Positions 53,673-61,999 of a stretch of 64,000 nucleotides of DNA are shown in pieces. The stretch comes from Saccharopolyspora sp. NFXS83 (GTDB lineage Bacteria; Actinomycetota; Actinomycetes; Mycobacteriales; Pseudonocardiaceae), in contig NZ_JAPFGB010000001.1 of NCBI RefSeq assembly GCF_026241095.1, positions 434,001 through 498,000 on the forward strand, written 5' to 3'. Numbering within the stretch: position 1 is the stretch's first letter; every line of letters begins with the position of its first letter. The translations under genes and the position numbers were made by a program. The notes beneath the pieces are model-generated. The model saw only the letters and a list, made by a program, of their open reading frames with translations. It made no database searches and was not told the origin of the DNA.

Positions 53673-53941
53673 CGCCACTCCTGCTGGTTCGCCGCTTCGG
53701 TCGCCTCACTGGTCGTCTGATGATCGGTGCTGGTTCCCGCTGTGACATCCCCCTCCACGATGTGGGAACGAATGGCCTAACCGCGCTCGTCTCCCCGGCC
53801 GCTGCGCCGTGTCCGGTGCGGGTGAGGTCACACGGGACGGCCGGAACCGCCGGACGATCCGGTACGACCAGTCCGGGTGCGGGCAGCAGCCCGCCTCCGG
53901 CGGGAACCGCCGGTGCGGTGACAGTCGTGTGAGGACCAGCA

Positions 53942-55882
53942 GTGCCGGAAACGAGTTCGCAGCGCCCCCGACCAGGACCGTGGGGCGCGGGTCTGAGCAT
54001 CGCGGTGCTGGTCACCGTGGCCGTCGTCGCGATCGTCGGGGACGGCGCCCACACCCCGCTCGGGCTGTCCGACCCCGGATCCGTGGTGCGCTTCGGCACC
54101 GGTCTGGTGCGGTTGGTGGCCGACGGCGCCGCGGCGGTCTGCCTGGGAGCGTTGGTGTTCGCGGCCCTGTTCACCTCGCCGCGCGAGTCCGGCGGCATCG
54201 CACCGGACGGTTTCGCCGCGGTCCGCGCGGGCGGTTCGGCCGCGTGGGTGTGGGCCGTGGCCGCGGCGGCGATGGTCCCGTTCGAGATGGCCGACGCGAC
54301 CGGCCAGCCGCTGAGCCGGGTGCTGGCCCCGGAGGCGTTCACCGGGCTGCTCGGCGCCTTGTACGAGCCGAAGGCCTGGCTGATCACGCTGCTCGTCGCG
54401 GTGCCCGTGGCGGTCAGCGCGCGGATGACGCTGCGGTGGCGCCCGACGCTGGGGCTGGCCGCGATCGCCGCTTTCGGCCTGCTGCCGCCCGCTGTGGTGG
54501 GGCATTCGGCGTCCAACGCGGGCCACGACTTCGCCACCAACGCGATCGTGCTGCACGTGGTGGTGGCGGCGTTGTGGCTCGGCGTGCTCGTCGCCGTCAC
54601 CGCGCACCTGCGCAGAGGCGGTGCGCACCGGGAGTCGGTGCTGGCGCGGTACCGCGCGCTGGCCGGGGTGTGCTGGGTGGCGGTGGCCGCTTCCGGCTTG
54701 GTGGACGCGCTGGTGCTGATGCCGCTGGGCGACCTCGGGCGCACCGTGTTCGGGACGCTGGTGCTGGCGAAGGTCGTGCTGCTGCTGGCCCTGGGCGGCT
54801 GCGGGGCGTGGCTGCGGCGGCGGGCGACGGCACCGGCGGCGCTGCTCGGCGCCGAGCTGGTGATCGTGCTGGTGTCCGTCGGGGTGTCGATGGGCATGGC
54901 GCACACGCCGCCGCCGAACCTGCTGGACCGCACGGCGAGCACTTCGGAAGTGGTCCTCGGCTACGACCTGCCGGGGCCGCCGAGCCTGCTCGGATTCCTG
55001 ACCACGTGGCGCTTCGACCTCATCTTGGGGACCGCGGTCGTCGTGCTCGCGGCGCTGTACCTGGCGGGGGTGCGCCGGTTGCGGCGCCGTGGTGACGCGT
55101 GGCCCGCCGGGCGCACCGCCGCGTGGCTGTGCGGTTGCGCCACCGTGCTGATCGCGACGTCGTCCGGGCTCGGCGTCTACTCGTCCGGCGTGTTCAGCGT
55201 GCACATGCTCGTGCACATGGTGCTGAACATGCTCGCGCCGGTGCTGCTGGTGCTCGGCGGGCCGATCACGTTGGCACTGCGCGCCTTGCCGCCTGCCGGG
55301 AAGGGAAACCCCCACGGCGCCAGGGAAGTGCTGCTCGCCGTGGTGCACTCCCCACCGGCGCGGTTCTCGGCGCATCCGGCGATCGCGACGGTGCTGTTCG
55401 TGGGCTCGTTCTACGCGCTCTACTTCACCCCGCTGTTCGAGAGCGCGATGTCCGAGCACTGGGCGCACGAGCTGATGAACGTCCACTTCGTCCTCGTCGG
55501 CTACCTGTACTACTGGACGGTCATCGGGGTCGATCCGGCGCCGAAACCGCTGCCGCACCTGGCCCGGCTCGGCATGGTGTTCGCGGTGATGCCGTTCCAC
55601 GCGTTCTTCGGCGTGATCGTGATGAGCATGGACGCGGTGATCGCCGAGAACTTCTACCGCACCCTGGACCTGCCGTGGGCGCAGGACCTGCTCGCCGACC
55701 AGTTCCTCGGCGGCGGCATCGCCTGGGCAGCGGGGGAGGCGCCGCTGGTCGTGGTGCTGATCGCGCTGCTCACCCAGTGGTACCGGCACGACATGCGCGC
55801 GGCCCGTCGCGCCGACCGCTCCGGCGACGAGGAGCTGGCCGCCTACAACGCGATGCTCGCGAAGCTCGCCGACCGCCGCTGA
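53942..55882 (+). CDS. CopD-CtaG fusion, cytochrome oxidase assembly/copper membrane protein
   Basis: 646-aa polytopic protein formed from two domains. The N-terminal half (~1-320) is CopD-like (VVGHSASNAGHDFATNAIVLHVVVAALW and FGTLVLAKVVLLLALGG). The C-terminal half (~340-620) is a caa3-type CtaG assembly domain (SGVFSVHMLVHMVLNMLAPVLL, GSFYALYFTPLFE, LYYWTVIGVDPAP). Conserved His and Met in the CtaG part (HMLVHMVLNM) would deliver copper to cytochrome c oxidase. The fusion is common in actinobacteria. GTG start at 53942. It faces away from the PepSY operon and is followed by the triple-hairpin array. Confidence 0.9.
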   Translation: MPETSSQRPRPGPWGAGLSIAVLVTVAVVAIVGDGAHTPLGLSDPGSVVRFGTGLVRLVADGAAAVCLGALVFAALFTSPRESGGIAPDGFAAVRAGGSAAWVWAVAAAAMVPFEMADATGQPLSRVLAPEAFTGLLGALYEPKAWLITLLVAVPVAVSARMTLRWRPTLGLAAIAAFGLLPPAVVGHSASNAGHDFATNAIVLHVVVAALWLGVLVAVTAHLRRGGAHRESVLARYRALAGVCWVAVAASGLVDALVLMPLGDLGRTVFGTLVLAKVVLLLALGGCGAWLRRRATAPAALLGAELVIVLVSVGVSMGMAHTPPPNLLDRTASTSEVVLGYDLPGPPSLLGFLTTWRFDLILGTAVVVLAALYLAGVRRLRRRGDAWPAGRTAAWLCGCATVLIATSSGLGVYSSGVFSVHMLVHMVLNMLAPVLLVLGGPITLALRALPPAGKGNPHGAREVLLAVVHSPPARFSAHPAIATVLFVGSFYALYFTPLFESAMSEHWAHELMNVHFVLVGYLYYWTVIGVDPAPKPLPHLARLGMVFAVMPFHAFFGVIVMSMDAVIAENFYRTLDLPWAQDLLADQFLGGGIAWAAGEAPLVVVLIALLTQWYRHDMRAARRADRSGDEELAAYNAMLAKLADRR

Positions 55883-55898
55883 GACCGGCTGCACCGGG

Positions 55899-56133
55899 GT
55901 GAACGGACCGTTCGTCCAGTCCCGTTGGGCGAACGGTCCGTTCACTCGACGAGTTCACCGCACCACGAGCGCGACCGCGCTGATCAGGACGAAGTGAACG
56001 GACCGTTCGTCCAAGGAGGTTGGGCAGACGGTCCGTTCACTCGGGTCGGCTGCCGCGCGGACCTGGGGTGCGCCGCGCAGGAATGAGTGAACGGACCGTT
56101 CGTCCAACGGAATTGGGCGAACGGTCCGTTCAC
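55899..56133. repeat. Array of three 47-bp hairpins (94-bp period)
   Basis: Three near-identical inverted repeats at 55899-55945, 55994-56040 and 56087-56133. Each is GTGAACGGACCGTTCGTCCA, an 8-base variable centre, then TGGGCGAACGGTCCGTTCAC (copy 2 has TGGGCAGACGGTCCGTTCAC). Every arm contains the self-complementary GAACGGACCGTTC, so the array carries six such sites, one altered in copy 2. Start-to-start spacing is 95 and 93 bp. It lies between convergent genes (CopD-CtaG and DUF397). It may be a stacked terminator or a multi-site operator; no protein is encoded. Confidence 0.75.
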
Positions 56134-56139
56134 TTCGCG

Positions 56140-56343
56140 TCAGGTGCGCGGGTGGTCGAGGTGGCCGGTGCGGAGGTGGGTGAGGAAGCCGGCCCAGGCG
56201 GTGGGGGTGAAGGTTAATGTTCCGGCGTCTCGGTCCTTCGTGTCGCGGACTGCCGCGATGCCGGGCGCTCCACCGACTTCGACGCAGGCCCCTCGGGGTG
56301 CCGATCTCGTGCTCGTACGCCATCTACTGATCTCGGGCGCCAT
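56140..56343 (-). CDS. DUF397 protein
   Basis: 67-aa DUF397 protein. The family consensus is clear: WRTSTRSAPRGACVEVG, then IAAVRDTKDRDAGTLTFTPTAWAGFL. These small proteins are always encoded next to a DUF5753-type XRE regulator in actinomycetes and are thought to bind it as an antagonist (toxin-antitoxin-like or developmental modules such as bldB/whiJ relatives). ATG at 56343 lies three bases after the XRE stop, so they share an mRNA. Its 3' end abuts the triple-hairpin array. Confidence 0.85.
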   Translation of the reverse strand: MAPEISRWRTSTRSAPRGACVEVGGAPGIAAVRDTKDRDAGTLTFTPTAWAGFLTHLRTGHLDHPRT

Positions 56344-56346
56344 CGC

Positions 56347-57195
56347 TCAACCTCCCAGCTCGGTTCGAACCGCTGCAATGAAGTTCAGCGAATCACCCTC
56401 GCTCAATGCAATGGCTTGCAACTGTTCAACGGCGTCGGCATGGGCGGAGATGTCGCGAGGACCGTTGAGGAAGATCAAGCTGTTGTAGTGATCGATCTGG
56501 ACGATCGGATCTGCCTTCGGGAAGTGCAGCAGGATGAACTGTCCCGCGTGTGCGGCGTGGAAGGACTGCGAGCCGGACGGGATGACTTGAACGGTGACGT
56601 TCGGGTGCGTGGTCGCTTCCGCCTCGATGTGCTTCAACTGCGCGGCCATCGCTGCCGGGCCACCGAGCGGCTCGCGCAACGCCGCTTCGCCGATCAGTGC
56701 TGTGAACTCGGGTGCTCCGTCCTTGGTCAGAACCGTCCGTCGTTCCATTCGGGTCAGGATGCGCGCTCGGATTTGCTCGTCGGGCAACTGCGCCATCGAG
56801 GCGTGCATGTAGTCCGGTGTTTGCAGCAGCCCTGGAATCAGCATGGGCGCTACCTCGGTGATCCGGGTAGCGGTGCTCTCGAACTCGACGAGTGACGCGA
56901 GTTCCTTCTGCACTCCAGGGATGCCCGAACTGACCCAGCTTCGCGAGTCCGCGTTGCGCGCCTGTTCGAGGATTCGTTCGTACTCGTCGCCGGTGACGCC
57001 CAGTGCGGTGAGGAAGCTGGCGACGTGCTCGGGAGCCGGAACGCTCGTGCCCGTTTCCCAGCGGCTGAGCTGTGTCTTGGCTGCCGCAAGACGCTCAGCG
57101 AGTGCTCGGAGGCTCAGCTTGGCGCGTTTTCGCGCGTCGCGAAGCTCCGCGCCCAACGCACGAGCTGCGGGTGTGTTCGCTGCTCCAGTCGCCAT
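56347..57195 (-). CDS. XRE-family regulator with DUF5753 domain
   Basis: 282-aa DNA-binding protein of the Scr1/WhiJ type. An HTH_XRE is at ~12-65 (LGAELRDARKRAKLSLRALAE, then KTQLSRWETGTSVPAPEHV). A DUF5753 sensory part follows at ~95-275 (MLIPGLLQTPDYMHASM, ILTRMERRTVLTKDG, FHAAHAGQFILLHFPKADPIVQID). ATG at 57195 begins the family's N-terminus. A -10-like TAAGAT is 8 bases upstream, so the mRNA is probably leaderless. It is operonic with DUF397 and divergent from two Cys-rich small genes that it may control. Confidence 0.9.
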   Translation of the reverse strand: MATGAANTPAARALGAELRDARKRAKLSLRALAERLAAAKTQLSRWETGTSVPAPEHVASFLTALGVTGDEYERILEQARNADSRSWVSSGIPGVQKELASLVEFESTATRITEVAPMLIPGLLQTPDYMHASMAQLPDEQIRARILTRMERRTVLTKDGAPEFTALIGEAALREPLGGPAAMAAQLKHIEAEATTHPNVTVQVIPSGSQSFHAAHAGQFILLHFPKADPIVQIDHYNSLIFLNGPRDISAHADAVEQLQAIALSEGDSLNFIAAVRTELGG

Positions 57196-57229
57196 GTGCG
57201 CCGATCTTAGGGCGCTGCCGATGTCCGCT

Positions 57230-57295
57230 TTGCTGATCACCCGAACGAGGCATAGAAGTGTCCCTGTGTCCAAGGTTATGTTCACAGGGACATAA
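57230..57295 (+). promoter_or_regulatory. Promoter and candidate operator between XRE and Cys-rich genes
   Basis: TTGCTG (57230-57235) and TAGAAG (57253-57258) are spaced 17 bp, a weak sigma-70-like promoter reading towards the plus-strand genes. Just downstream, TGTCCCTGTG (57259-57268) and CACAGGGACA (57283-57292) form a perfect 10-bp inverted repeat with a 14-bp spacer. TTATGT (57276-57281) and ACATAA (57290-57295) form a second one. The position fits an operator bound by the divergent XRE regulator (inference). Confidence 0.5.
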
Positions 57296-57367
57296 GTGAT
57301 CGAGTCGTGAAGTTGCTGCGGGCATGCGTGCGGCTTTCGTGCGGCGATTTTCGCTAGGAGGTGTGCG

Positions 57368-57616
57368 TTGCCGTATCCGTTTCGTTGGTTTCCGGCGCAG
57401 GGTGAGCGTCATGCGAGCGTGGATTCCGCTCCGCGGTTGGGGTTTCGCTCCGGCACGGAGGTGAAGGCCCTGTGCGGGGCGGAAGTCTCCGCCTCCGAAG
57501 GCGACGAAGCCTGGCTGTGGCCGACCTGCCCTGCTTGTACCGAGGGAGTCCGGCCGATCGCGCAGCGGCACAACGCAGTCCTCCCGTTGCCGGAGGTGTG
57601 GCCGCATGGACGTTGA
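57368..57616 (+). CDS. Small Cys-rich zinc-finger-like protein (82 aa)
   Basis: 82-aa protein. It has HASVDSAPRLGF, an isolated Cys in ALCGAEV and CPACTEG at WPTCPACTEG, giving a likely one-zinc C-x-n-CxxC arrangement with His. TTG start at 57368 with AGGAGG five bases upstream. Similar proteins are encoded next to DUF397/XRE pairs in actinomycetes (family impression). It overlaps the next gene by 11 bp and is probably under the XRE regulator. Confidence 0.62.
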   Translation: MPYPFRWFPAQGERHASVDSAPRLGFRSGTEVKALCGAEVSASEGDEAWLWPTCPACTEGVRPIAQRHNAVLPLPEVWPHGR

Positions 57617-57923
57617 ACGCGGTGGTTGGGTCTGCGGCGTCGCCGAGTCCACTTGGCACCGGCTGGTCGGTTATCGACGGCGCCGCAGGCTCCGCGCACC
57701 CGTCGCGGGATGCGGGCACGTCGTGGTCGGGCCGGTCCACCGCAGCTTGCGGGTTCCGGTGTCCTGCGGCGGACGGCGGATCTGCCCGGCGTGCACGCCA
57801 CTGGGGGCGGCGGCCGAGCCGTCGAGTCCGGTGACCATCACCGGTCGCCACGTGATCTTCGCCCCGGAGCGGGCGGATCGCGCTCCGGTCGCGGAGTCGC
57901 TGCCTCGGGGCGCGGCGGCGTGA
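57606..57923 (+). CDS. Small Cys-rich protein (105 aa)
   Basis: 105 aa, family not recognised. It has Cys in WVCGVAE, AGCGHVVVG, VSCGGRRICPACTPLG, so the last part resembles a zinc-binding CxxC site. ATG at 57606 lies inside the end of the previous gene, so the two are coupled. The last 30 residues are low-complexity. It may be translated as a partner of the 82-aa protein. Confidence 0.5.
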   Translation: MDVERGGWVCGVAESTWHRLVGYRRRRRLRAPVAGCGHVVVGPVHRSLRVPVSCGGRRICPACTPLGAAAEPSSPVTITGRHVIFAPERADRAPVAESLPRGAAA

Positions 57924-58185
57924 TCCACGACGCTCCACGTGAACTCGGCTCGGGAAGGCCGACTGCCTCCGCGGCCTTCCCCTCTCGGTCCGGCGCTGCG
58001 ACCTCCCTCCCCCTCGCGGCATCGGACCGGGCGGGCCGGGCGGTGCGCATCAAGACCCCGACTAGCGCACTGCCCGGCCGCGCCCAACCGAATCGGTCGT
58101 GCCGGGCCGGAATCGACCGCGTCGACCGGGGTACCGCGGGTGCGGAAGCAGAGTCCGGCGAGAACGAGGTCCTCGGTGGTGCAGG

Positions 58186-60603
58186 TCAACCGTCCTGTAT
58201 GGACAGGCCGGTGAAGCGGCGGAGGCGGAGGCTGTTGGAGACGACGAAGAACGAGGACAGGGCCATCGTGGCTCCGGCGATCAGCGGGTTGAGCAGGCCG
58301 AGGGCGGCCAGCGGGAGTGCGGCGAGGTTGTAGCCGAAGGCCCACAGGAGGTTGCCGCGGATCGTGCGCAGCGTCGCGCGGGCGAGGCGGATCGCGTCGG
58401 GAGCGACGGTGAGGTCTTCCCGAACCAAGATCAAGTCGGCGCTGTCGATCGCGATGTCGGTGCCGGTCGCCACCGCCAGGCCCAGATCGGCCGTGGCCAA
58501 GGCGGGCGCGTCGTTGACGCCGTCACCGATCATCGCCACCGTGCGGCCCTCCGAGCGCAGGCCGCGCACCACCTCGGCCTTCTCGTCCGGCAGGACCTCG
58601 GAGATCACCCGCTCGATGCCCACTTCGTCGGCCACGGACCGGCCGGTCGCGGCGTTGTCACCGGTCAGCAGCACCGTGCGCAGGCCGAGCCGGTGCAGCT
58701 CGGCGATCGCCCGCGCCGCTGACGGCTTCACGGTGTCGGCCAAGCCGAACACGGCCAGCGCACGCCCGTCCTCCCCGGAGAGCACGGCGGTGCGGCCCTG
58801 CGCCTCCCACTGCTCGCGCCGCCGATCCAGCTCCGCCGGAACCGTCCAGCCTTCGTCGTCGAACAGCGCGCCGCGCCCGATGAGGATCTTCCGGCCCTCC
58901 ACGGTGCCGCTGGCCCCGAGGCCCGGCCGGGCTCTGAACGAGCCGACTCCGGGCAGGCGGTAGTAGGAGGCCTGCGGATTGGGCGACCCGTCACCGGGAG
59001 CGGGGTTCTCGGGTGAGCCGGAAAGCGCTTGTGCGCCGACGGATCGCACGGCATCGGGCCGGGCTTCCCTCGGCCGGGCAGGAACCTCGGACTCCGCCTG
59101 TGACTTCGAGAGCTCGGCGGCTGCCAGCGCACTGATCGCGGCGGCAACCGCGTGCTCGGAGGCCTCCTCGACCGCGCCCGCCCGGCGCAGCACCGCCGTG
59201 CGGTCCTCGCCGTCGGCGACGTGCAGGTCCACCACCGACATGCGGCCTTCGGTGACGGTGCCCGTCTTGTCCAGCACCACCGTGTCGACCGCGCGGGTCG
59301 ATTCCAGCGCCTGGTAGCCCTTGATGAAGATGCCGAGCGTGGCGCCGCGTCCGGAAGCGACCATCAGCGCGGTCGGCGTGGCCAGGCCGAGCGCGCACGG
59401 GCAGGCGATCACCAGCACGGCCAGCGCCGCGGTGAACGCGCGGTCCGGGGAACCGGTCAGCAGCAACCAGGCCAGCAGCGTCAACGCGGAACCCGTTAGC
59501 ACCGCGGGCACGAAGTACGCGGAGATCCGGTCGGCCAGCCGCTGCACGGCCGCTTTGCCGGACTGCGCCTCGGAGACCAGCCGCAGCATCGCGCCGAGCC
59601 GGGTGTCCGCGCCGACCGCGGTCGCCCGCACGACGAGCCCGCCGTTGAGCGCGACCGTGCCGCCGATGACCGCGTCGCCTCCGGCCACCTCGACCGGGGT
59701 CGACTCGCCCGTCATCGAGCTGCGGTCGAGCGCGCCGCTGCCTTCCTCGACGATGCCGTCCGTAGCGACGGTGCCGCCGGGGCGCACCAGGAACCGTTGC
59801 CCCGCTTGAAGATCCGCCGCCGGGATCTCGTGCCGGGAGCCGTCGTCGTGCAGCACGGTGACGTCCTTGGCGCGCAACGCCGCCAGCGCGTTCAGCGCGT
59901 CCCCGGCCTGCCGCTGCGCGCGTGCCTCGAAGTAGCGACCGGCGAGCACGAAGGCGGTGACGCCCGCCGCGACCTCCAAGTACAGCGCGCCCTGCGGATT
60001 CAGCAGCAGCGACCAGCCGGATTCACCGGCGGGGTCGGGCTGGAAGAACATCGCGTACAGCGACCAGCCCACCGCCGCCGTGATGCCCAACGAGACCAGG
60101 GTGTCCATTGAGGACGCGCCACGGCGGGCGCCGCGCAGCGCGGCCCGGTGGAACGGCCACGCGGCCCAGCCCGCGACGGGCACCGTCAGCGCGATCAGCA
60201 GCCACTGCCAGCCGGGGAAGCGCGCTTGCGGGAGCACGATGAACAGCAGCGACAAGTCGCACAGCGGCACGAACAACCCCACCGCCACCAGCATCCGGCG
60301 CCACAGGTCGCGAACTCGATCCGCTGGGGCGTCCGCACCGCCGGGCTCGTCCTCGGCGGCGGGTGGTGACTCCGGCCGGACCGGTTCCGCGTCGTAGCCC
60401 GCGCCGCGCACGGTGCGCACCAGCAGGTCCACGTCCTGCTCGGCGGAGAACTCGACGTCGGCGACGCCGGTCGCGTAGTTCACGCCGGCCCGCACGCCGT
60501 CCAGCTTGTTGAGCTTGCGTTCCACCCGCACCGCGCACGCCGCGCAGGTCATACCGCTCACGGACAGCTCGACGCGGCGAGCTTCGGCAACCGTCGGGGA
60601 CAT
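58186..60603 (-). CDS. Copper-type P1B ATPase
   Basis: 805-aa heavy-metal P-type ATPase, probably a Cu(I) exporter. An N-terminal HMA domain has GMTCAAC (Cys20, Cys23). Eight membrane helices are predicted; helix 6 carries the metal site CPC (401-403, IACPCALGLATPTAL). Phosphorylation motif DKTGTVTEG (Asp445), actuator TGES, hinge GDGVNDAPAL, all intact. A Ser/Pro/Ala/Glu-rich insert of ~55 residues (about 495-550) interrupts the nucleotide-binding domain, which is unusual. ATG at 60603 has GAGAGG upstream. No copper chaperone or CsoR gene adjoins it. Confidence 0.9.
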   Translation of the reverse strand: MSPTVAEARRVELSVSGMTCAACAVRVERKLNKLDGVRAGVNYATGVADVEFSAEQDVDLLVRTVRGAGYDAEPVRPESPPAAEDEPGGADAPADRVRDLWRRMLVAVGLFVPLCDLSLLFIVLPQARFPGWQWLLIALTVPVAGWAAWPFHRAALRGARRGASSMDTLVSLGITAAVGWSLYAMFFQPDPAGESGWSLLLNPQGALYLEVAAGVTAFVLAGRYFEARAQRQAGDALNALAALRAKDVTVLHDDGSRHEIPAADLQAGQRFLVRPGGTVATDGIVEEGSGALDRSSMTGESTPVEVAGGDAVIGGTVALNGGLVVRATAVGADTRLGAMLRLVSEAQSGKAAVQRLADRISAYFVPAVLTGSALTLLAWLLLTGSPDRAFTAALAVLVIACPCALGLATPTALMVASGRGATLGIFIKGYQALESTRAVDTVVLDKTGTVTEGRMSVVDLHVADGEDRTAVLRRAGAVEEASEHAVAAAISALAAAELSKSQAESEVPARPREARPDAVRSVGAQALSGSPENPAPGDGSPNPQASYYRLPGVGSFRARPGLGASGTVEGRKILIGRGALFDDEGWTVPAELDRRREQWEAQGRTAVLSGEDGRALAVFGLADTVKPSAARAIAELHRLGLRTVLLTGDNAATGRSVADEVGIERVISEVLPDEKAEVVRGLRSEGRTVAMIGDGVNDAPALATADLGLAVATGTDIAIDSADLILVREDLTVAPDAIRLARATLRTIRGNLLWAFGYNLAALPLAALGLLNPLIAGATMALSSFFVVSNSLRLRRFTGLSIQDG

Positions 60604-60824
60604 CGGACACCCTCTCGCGAATCCGGCGACCCGCGTTCAGGTCACCCGTGCACACAGTCGGTCAAGCCCGTGGAGCGGTTCCCGCGACTCGGTGTGAGGT
60701 GAGGAACGTCCGGGCCTTGAACAGGCGCACCGGAGCCTTCGTGGGGCGGGCCGGGCGCTGCTTCCATGATTACGGGGTCGAACTGGCGTTCGCCATCACA
60801 CGATCGATCGGGGGACCCGGTGAA

Positions 60825-61775
60825 TCAGGCCGCGGCTTTCGCGACCTTGGCGACGAAGAAGCCCTCGAAGACGTCGGAAGGCATCACCCGGACCGCGTGC
60901 TTGAGCCGCTTGTCGAACTTCGTGCCCCGCCAGGAGTTCAAGCCGGGCAGGAACTCCTCCTCGCTGAACCCCAGCGGTTCCACCGTGAGGTCGGAGTGCC
61001 GCTGCAGGACCTTGTTCACCGGGAACTCGTCCTCCTCCGGGCTGAGCGTGCAGGTCGAGTAGACCAGCACCCCGCCCGGCTTGAGCAGCTTGTACGCCGC
61101 GTCGCACATCTTCGCCTGGAGGAACTTGTACTTCTCGATCCGCTCCTCCGACCAGAACCGCAGCGCGTCGGACTTGCGCAGGTTGACCCGGCCTTCGCCG
61201 GAGCACTGCACGTCCAGCAGGATGCGGTCGAAGCGCTCCGCGGGCACCGACTTGTCGATGTACTGCGCGTTGTGCGTGGTCAGCTCCGCGTACCGCACGC
61301 CGTAGAGCTCGGCGAGTTCGGCGAGCTTGCGGGCGCGCGGCGGCGCCGAGTCGTTGAGCCACAACTCGCAGTCGTTGCCCACCCGCGCCGCGATGTGGAA
61401 GGCCTTGCCGCCGGGAGCGGAGGCGATGTCGAGCACCGAATCACCCGGCTGGGCGTCCAGCGCCACCGGCGGGATCAGGCTCGCCGCGTTCTGCAGGTAC
61501 ACCCGGCCCTCGTGGGCCAGCGGCAGGATGTCGTCGAAACCGTCGTTGTCCGGCCAGAAGAACGTGTGCTCGCACCAGTCCACCGGGATGAGCCCGGGGG
61601 CCTTGTCCCGCACGAACTCGACCGTCTCGCGGTAGCGCTCGTCGTCGAGCAGCCGGTTGACCCGGATCGAGGTGGGCCGGGCGCCGCGGAAGACGGATTC
61701 GACCTCGTTCGGGCGGATTCCGAGCACCTCGGACATCCGCTTCTCGAACGTGCGGGTCTTGCGCTGGCTGCTCAC
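60825..61775 (-). CDS. RsmB/NOP-family RNA m5C methyltransferase
   Basis: 316-aa SAM-dependent RNA cytosine-5 methyltransferase. The SAM site is LDIASAPGGKAFHIA. The catalytic TC motif is STCTLSPEEDE (Cys242). The other conserved Cys is in LDVQCSGEG (Cys191), where family members usually read DAPCSGEG, so Ala-Pro is replaced by Val-Gln before the Cys. GTG at 61775 (VSSQRKTR) has AGGAG eight bases upstream and is preferred to an ATG 17 codons earlier. It lacks the N-terminal NusB-like domain of RsmB and the PUA-like tail of RsmF, so the target (rRNA or tRNA) is uncertain. Confidence 0.88.
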   Translation of the reverse strand: MSSQRKTRTFEKRMSEVLGIRPNEVESVFRGARPTSIRVNRLLDDERYRETVEFVRDKAPGLIPVDWCEHTFFWPDNDGFDDILPLAHEGRVYLQNAASLIPPVALDAQPGDSVLDIASAPGGKAFHIAARVGNDCELWLNDSAPPRARKLAELAELYGVRYAELTTHNAQYIDKSVPAERFDRILLDVQCSGEGRVNLRKSDALRFWSEERIEKYKFLQAKMCDAAYKLLKPGGVLVYSTCTLSPEEDEFPVNKVLQRHSDLTVEPLGFSEEEFLPGLNSWRGTKFDKRLKHAVRVMPSDVFEGFFVAKVAKAAA

Positions 61776-61946
61776 GGCCACTGCTCCTGTCGGGTCGAAC
61801 TCCTCCGGCGCCCCGAAGCCTGGCACGGAGGCCTCGCGCGCGGCGCCCTCGACCCAATCTACCGGTGCCGGAACAGCGCTGACCTGCCGCTCCTCGCCCG
61901 CGGCACGGCCTCGACGCGCGAGACGTTCACCCCCGAGCGGGAGACG

Positions 61947-61966
61947 CCTCCCTCCCGGGAGGGAGG
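61947..61966. other. Perfect 20-bp palindrome
   Basis: CCTCCCTCCCGGGAGGGAGG is completely self-complementary with no spacer. It lies 34 bases before the DUF3995 start and ~170 bases upstream of the methyltransferase start, i.e. in a divergent intergenic region. It could be a dimeric regulator site, or form a cruciform. Confidence 0.45.
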
Positions 61967-61999
61967 CCGGAGCGCGGTGCGAACCGCGATTCTGCCGAC

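Noticed and set aside
55955-56323. 122-aa minus-strand ORF across the triple hairpin
   Set aside because: Its SERTVRP...DERSVH repeats are just the translated hairpins. The true gene in this stretch is the 67-aa DUF397 in another frame.
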